NCBI GenBank assembly: GCA_020002185.1 | Contig: CM034534.1 | Span: 65,440,717-65,504,716, forward strand | Source: Paraescarpia echinospica | Taxonomy: Eukaryota; Annelida; Polychaeta; Sabellida; Siboglinidae | Direction: 5' to 3' | DNA: 64,000 nucleotides | Translations under genes and position numbers: made by a program | Notes under the pieces: generated by a model | The model's database searches: none | What the model saw: the letters and a program-made list of their open reading frames with translations, nothing else | What the model was told of the DNA's origin: nothing | Shown: positions 59,791 through 64,000 of the stretch, one piece after another | Layout of the letters: each line of letters starts with the position of its first letter | Position numbering within the stretch: the stretch's first letter is position 1

Positions 59791-62740
59791 GCTGAATGGT
59801 TCCCATGACAGTTCCGTGTATTCAATATTCGATGCTCTTCGATAACATTGGGTAGTACTTTCATTTTATTTTTCCTATGGGCATATAATCTTTAGCCAAA
59901 TTAATTTAGCCTAACCACGTCGTGTTTCCTATATTTCTACAGCGGCGTCTAGTTGAAAGGAACATGCTAGGACTAGGACAAACTATACCGAACATCCGTT
60001 GTACTGTATAAAAAATATTGCTAGGTACATAGCGTAGAACAGACTACAACGGAGGTAACTAGTGTTCCCTCTAAGCGGACGTTGCTTACACCACGAATCC
60101 CAATAGCGATATTCCGTGGTATTATCTCTACGTGTCCACCCCGTGTTTTCATTGTTTGCACAAAACCATGTCCAGTGTACAATGCACCCACGAGTGACGC
60201 ACTGTGGGCAAGTGATCATGTTACCTTTGGCTCATTTCTACAGCAACCACACTACCCTGGGTCAATACCACAGCGTGACACTCTTCTGTAATCCAAAATA
60301 ACAGCTCATTTGCGCAAGTAGCACAATGCAATGTCTGGCCTTGATTTATTTAAATCGACCAACCTTTTGCATGCCACACACCTAAGGAGCGGAAATGCTG
60401 TTGTATGTGTACGTGTGGCGATTGAGGTTAGATAGAACTCAGAACTCAGAATCAATTTATTTGACCTATGAATACGATACATATACAACGAATAACGTAG
60501 GTAATAGATAACGTCGGGAGACTCCCTTTAAGATATATAATATCGCTAGCACAGGAGCCACCCCATAAATATAAACAACAACAAAATTTACATGACACAA
60601 ATCAGAATAGCATACGACTTCTTTCTATAGTTGATAATTACTCAATGTATCAACATGCATGCATAATATAAGGACTGATTATATGTACTCGTGTACACAT
60701 TGACGTACATATGGTACTTAGGTATACATGCCAATACGTATTACGAATTACAAATAAAGCAATTATGGATATGACAACTGGATTCATAATTTAAAATAAA
60801 AAAGTTTTTGTTGTATGTTGAAAAACCATATAGACTGTGGGTGTAAATAATTGTATTAATGATAATACTTGGTGTATTGTTAACTGGCTCTACTATGTTG
60901 TGTTTAATGCATTTCTTGGCAAATTCATATTTGAATCTGGACATATACAGATTATTTCTTTCACGTGTGCAGTGCTGATTAATATTATAGATGTGTGTGT
61001 TTGGGAAAAAGTAGTAGGGTAAATTGAAGTAGTAGGGTAAAAAAGATAAAGGAAAAGGTATATGCTGTTGATATTGTAGCCAGAATAACAGTATTCGCCA
61101 TACAATGATCTCTCCCAGACCCGGAACAATGCCTAGGTAACGTCTTCATGCACAGCGCACAGTAATATAAGACGGAACACGCAGGTTATGGTAAGTTCTT
61201 ATATAAACGATCCCTGGTACACCCGTTTATTCCTGCATCATGACGCCTTTTCTGGAAAGCATTCAGTCGCGGTGCAATTACTGCGCGAAAACTATTCGTT
61301 CATATATTTTCTATGTAACAAAATTATATCCATCGTCGCACCCAGGCATTCATTTACACAGCTGAGTGAACTGCGACAACAGGGAATGAAATGATTCGAG
61401 CTTCCAAGCGGCAGCAGGGGTTTGAACCACGGTCATCTCAACGAAAAGGTAACGTTCTGGGATCGTTTCAGTAAGGCAATGAGGTCGTAGTGAAACATTC
61501 TCCATTAAACATAATCCGCTCTTAAATTTAAGGAGTTTTTAAATGCAATAAGTTGTTGCTCAATGTTAAGGAGCAAATTTGATTTTAAAGAGCAAAATTG
61601 ATTTTAAAGAGCAAAATTGGGCTTATGATTTCGTAAAAAAACCTATCTTCTGGCTACTGCGCGCACACGTGTTCGTGCGTGCGTGCGCGCGGTGTGCATG
61701 TCAGTGTGCACGTGGATGGGTGCATTTCAGCTAACCTTGAATCCTTTTTAACTCTGCTTAACCTAATTTATCACACGGGTGAAATTCTTCATATAACAAA
61801 GGTGCAACGTCTGACAGTTGTATTGTAAAATCATGTTAACGTATATAATTATCCGATCGGCCTCACAAGATGTTTCTAATTAACCGCCATTTGTAAATGT
61901 TAATCACGTTATACACCATGACCTCCTAAATGTGATTTTAATTCACTGTAATTTAATCGGAATATCGTGAATGCATTGAATACGGAGGGGAATGTAAATT
62001 TGAAGGTTTTAATTATATGCCAACGCCGTGATTACGTGATCGTGATCGTTTTTATTGATCCGAAATAAAATATATGATAACCCTCATTTAAACCAGCTGC
62101 TAAGTATTCAATATTGGATATGTTAGTCTCTAACAGCTATTGGACAGAACGAGAACGGTCATATAGGCCCTACAGTGATGTAATTGTCGTAGCGTTCCGA
62201 CAAACATACAACAAGACTGCTGCTTGTTTGGGGTGGTCTTATTGGGTCATACGTTGATAACACCAGTTTTCAATCAATGCGCAGCTACTACAGACTGGCT
62301 GTTATTATAAAAAGAGTCCGCTGTTGTTTGCTACAAAATGCGTCTGGGTGCTGTTATCGTAACATCTGTTCCATAACCGACGATAAGCGCGATTTTTTTA
62401 GATTAAATGACCGTGTCCGACACGGTTATGGGACGGGCTCTCTACGGACGTATTCTGTGAACGACAAGGTCAATCAGACACCTCGGAATAACGCACTGAT
62501 TAGACGCAATCTCGCCATCAAAATGGCCCCTCGGAAATCCCGCGGAGTCGAGACATAACTGTTTCTTCTTATATTCGTTACAATGTTTCATGGTGTAACT
62601 ACTCCTAGTTATAGTTACTTTTTATTCCCGTTATTATTATTATTACTGATTAATATATTCGCCGCCTGTGCAGAAGCGTTCGAGCATTTGCGTTGGTTCG
62701 TTACAGGTTTTACCTGGACATACGTAGCGTTATAAACTTA
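59791..62740. other. No gene recognised
   Basis: Short frames only. A small triplication of agagcaaaattgattttaa lies at about 61570-61620, and a cgtgcgtgcgcgcg run near 61675. Confidence 0.5.
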
Positions 62741-62750
62741 ATAAAACTGT

Positions 62751-63030
62751 TGTGCACACGTGTTAGTGTTACGTTACATATCACACGTTGTTGTGCACAC
62801 GTGTTAGTGTTACGTTACATACCCAACGTTGTTGTGCACACGTGTTAGTGTTACGTTACATATCCCACGTTGTTGTGCACACGTGTTAGTGTTACGTTAT
62901 ATATCCCACGTTGTTGTGCACACGTGTTAGTGTTACGTTACATATCCCACGTTGTTGTGCATACGTGTTAGTGTTACGTTACATATCCCACGTTGCTGTG
63001 CACACGTGTTAATGTTACGTTACATATCCC
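62751..63030. repeat. 41-bp minisatellite, seven copies
   Basis: tgtgcacacgtgttagtgtt followed by acgttacatatcccacgttg and one more base recurs every 41 bases from 62751 to 62997. Each unit carries an E-box (cacgtg) and a gttacgttac motif. Confidence 0.95.
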
Positions 63031-64000
63031 ATTCCAAAGAGTTGGTTATCTCTTGTTCTTGAAATAAAATCTAAGAAGTATCTATTATCAGACTAATTAT
63101 AATTCCTAACTAATTTGTTGCAGTTTCGTGGAAATGCAGCTATAACGGGTTATGACCTTAAAATGTGGACACCACACAATGTGACGACAGAGACAGAGAT
63201 AGTCGTATGACCTTCGCCAAACAACTGTGCCAAACCGACATGCTTTTAGCGACCAATAAAGCCAGTCGGATTTATTCGCTTTTTTCCATAATTTAAGACT
63301 TCCAGTAACCAACTGTTAGCCACAACGAGCGTCGATGCGGTATAACGCGACCACACAGACACGAGTTCAGCGATGTACACACACGTTAAGGTATTGTTTT
63401 GTTCAATGACGTGGTTTGTTATTTATTGCTAGTATGCACCCACACACGGTGTAACAAGTCGTTTGTTTACATTGGCGTCACCTACTGAACAAATTATCAC
63501 GCGATTCTCTCAGGTAGAAGAAAAGCCCCATAGAAATGGATTTTATTGCAAAAACACTTAGATCCGAGTAAATCATTCTAAATAACTATCGTTGTCTTTC
63601 TAAAATACATCACCAATTGGCAGATCATGGTACAATCGCTGACGGAAGAGAATAAACATAAAAAGAGGCCTCAGTGACTCGAAGGGGATGCACTTAAAAT
63701 AGTCCCAAGTTAGCGTGTTAACATATAGAAGTGTAGTAGGCCTACAGTACGGAGGCTTTATCAATCCGTGTTGTGTTCTATTGCGTGTACATTTAATTGT
63801 TCAATCTTGTGTAATCGTGAGTTGTGTTATTTGTTATTTTGACATTTTGGCACAAAGCACAGAAGACATCTGGATAATGTATTATAGCAGGATTACTACT
63901 TGTAATTGTACAGAAACTGTTGTCGATAGTTCATCACAATCTCACTAAATTTATAAGCTACTTTCATGTGAAGGTAAAGAAAACACATGTTAAATTGTTG
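63031..64000. other. No gene recognised
   Basis: Right-hand end of the window; AT-rich with short unremarkable frames. Confidence 0.5.

Overview
This window is animal nuclear DNA: AT-rich, with spliced genes, long introns, microsatellites and many decayed mobile elements. The only clearly functional host gene is a fibroblast growth factor receptor (FGFR) on the minus strand. It runs from a signal-peptide exon near 28.3 kb down to the first half of the kinase domain near 1.1 kb; the catalytic loop and the rest lie beyond the left edge. All eleven coding exons found have matching splice phases and join into 591 codons without a stop. The repeat content (PHD-bearing CR1/L2-like LINE with a 2A-like peptide, RTE-like LINEs, hAT, tRNA-derived SINE-like sequence) suggests a marine invertebrate, perhaps a mollusc or another lophotrochozoan. 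That placement is inference and I cannot name the species.

Layout. 1.1-14.3 kb: ten FGFR exons (kinase, transmembrane, three Ig domains, two of them D2-type) separated by introns holding a 65-bp minisatellite, MITE-like hairpins and a LINE 3' fragment. 14.3-28.2 kb: one 14-kb intron holding a CR1/L2-like LINE (plus strand, three frameshifts) and an RTE-like LINE (minus strand, one nonsense codon). 28.2-38 kb: first coding exon, possible 5' UTR, then mostly unassigned sequence and a small MITE. 38.5-39.8 kb: two exons of a SWIM zinc-finger gene with an in-frame stop. 40.56-41.89 kb: a hAT transposon remnant with an exact 8-bp target duplication and a nested CR1 3' tail. 42.25-45.93 kb: inverted arrays of an 18-bp motif that may be the ends of a DNA transposon, enclosing a two-exon FLYWCH-like open frame. 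46.7-47.3 kb: a CpG-rich stretch with an NRF-1-like site, a candidate promoter. 48-53 kb: microsatellites and a dispersed repeat pair. 53.19-56.60 kb: an element with roughly 0.5-kb terminal inverted repeats around a decayed gene with PIN/FEN1-like acidic motifs and a Cys-rich tail; this is the most unusual object here. 58.3-59.8 kb: a third, heavily deleted RTE-like LINE. 59.8-64 kb: no gene seen, one 41-bp minisatellite.

The receptor would bind FGF ligand through its Ig domains and signal through its cytoplasmic kinase. The mobile elements are passengers in introns and flanking DNA; none is evidently intact.
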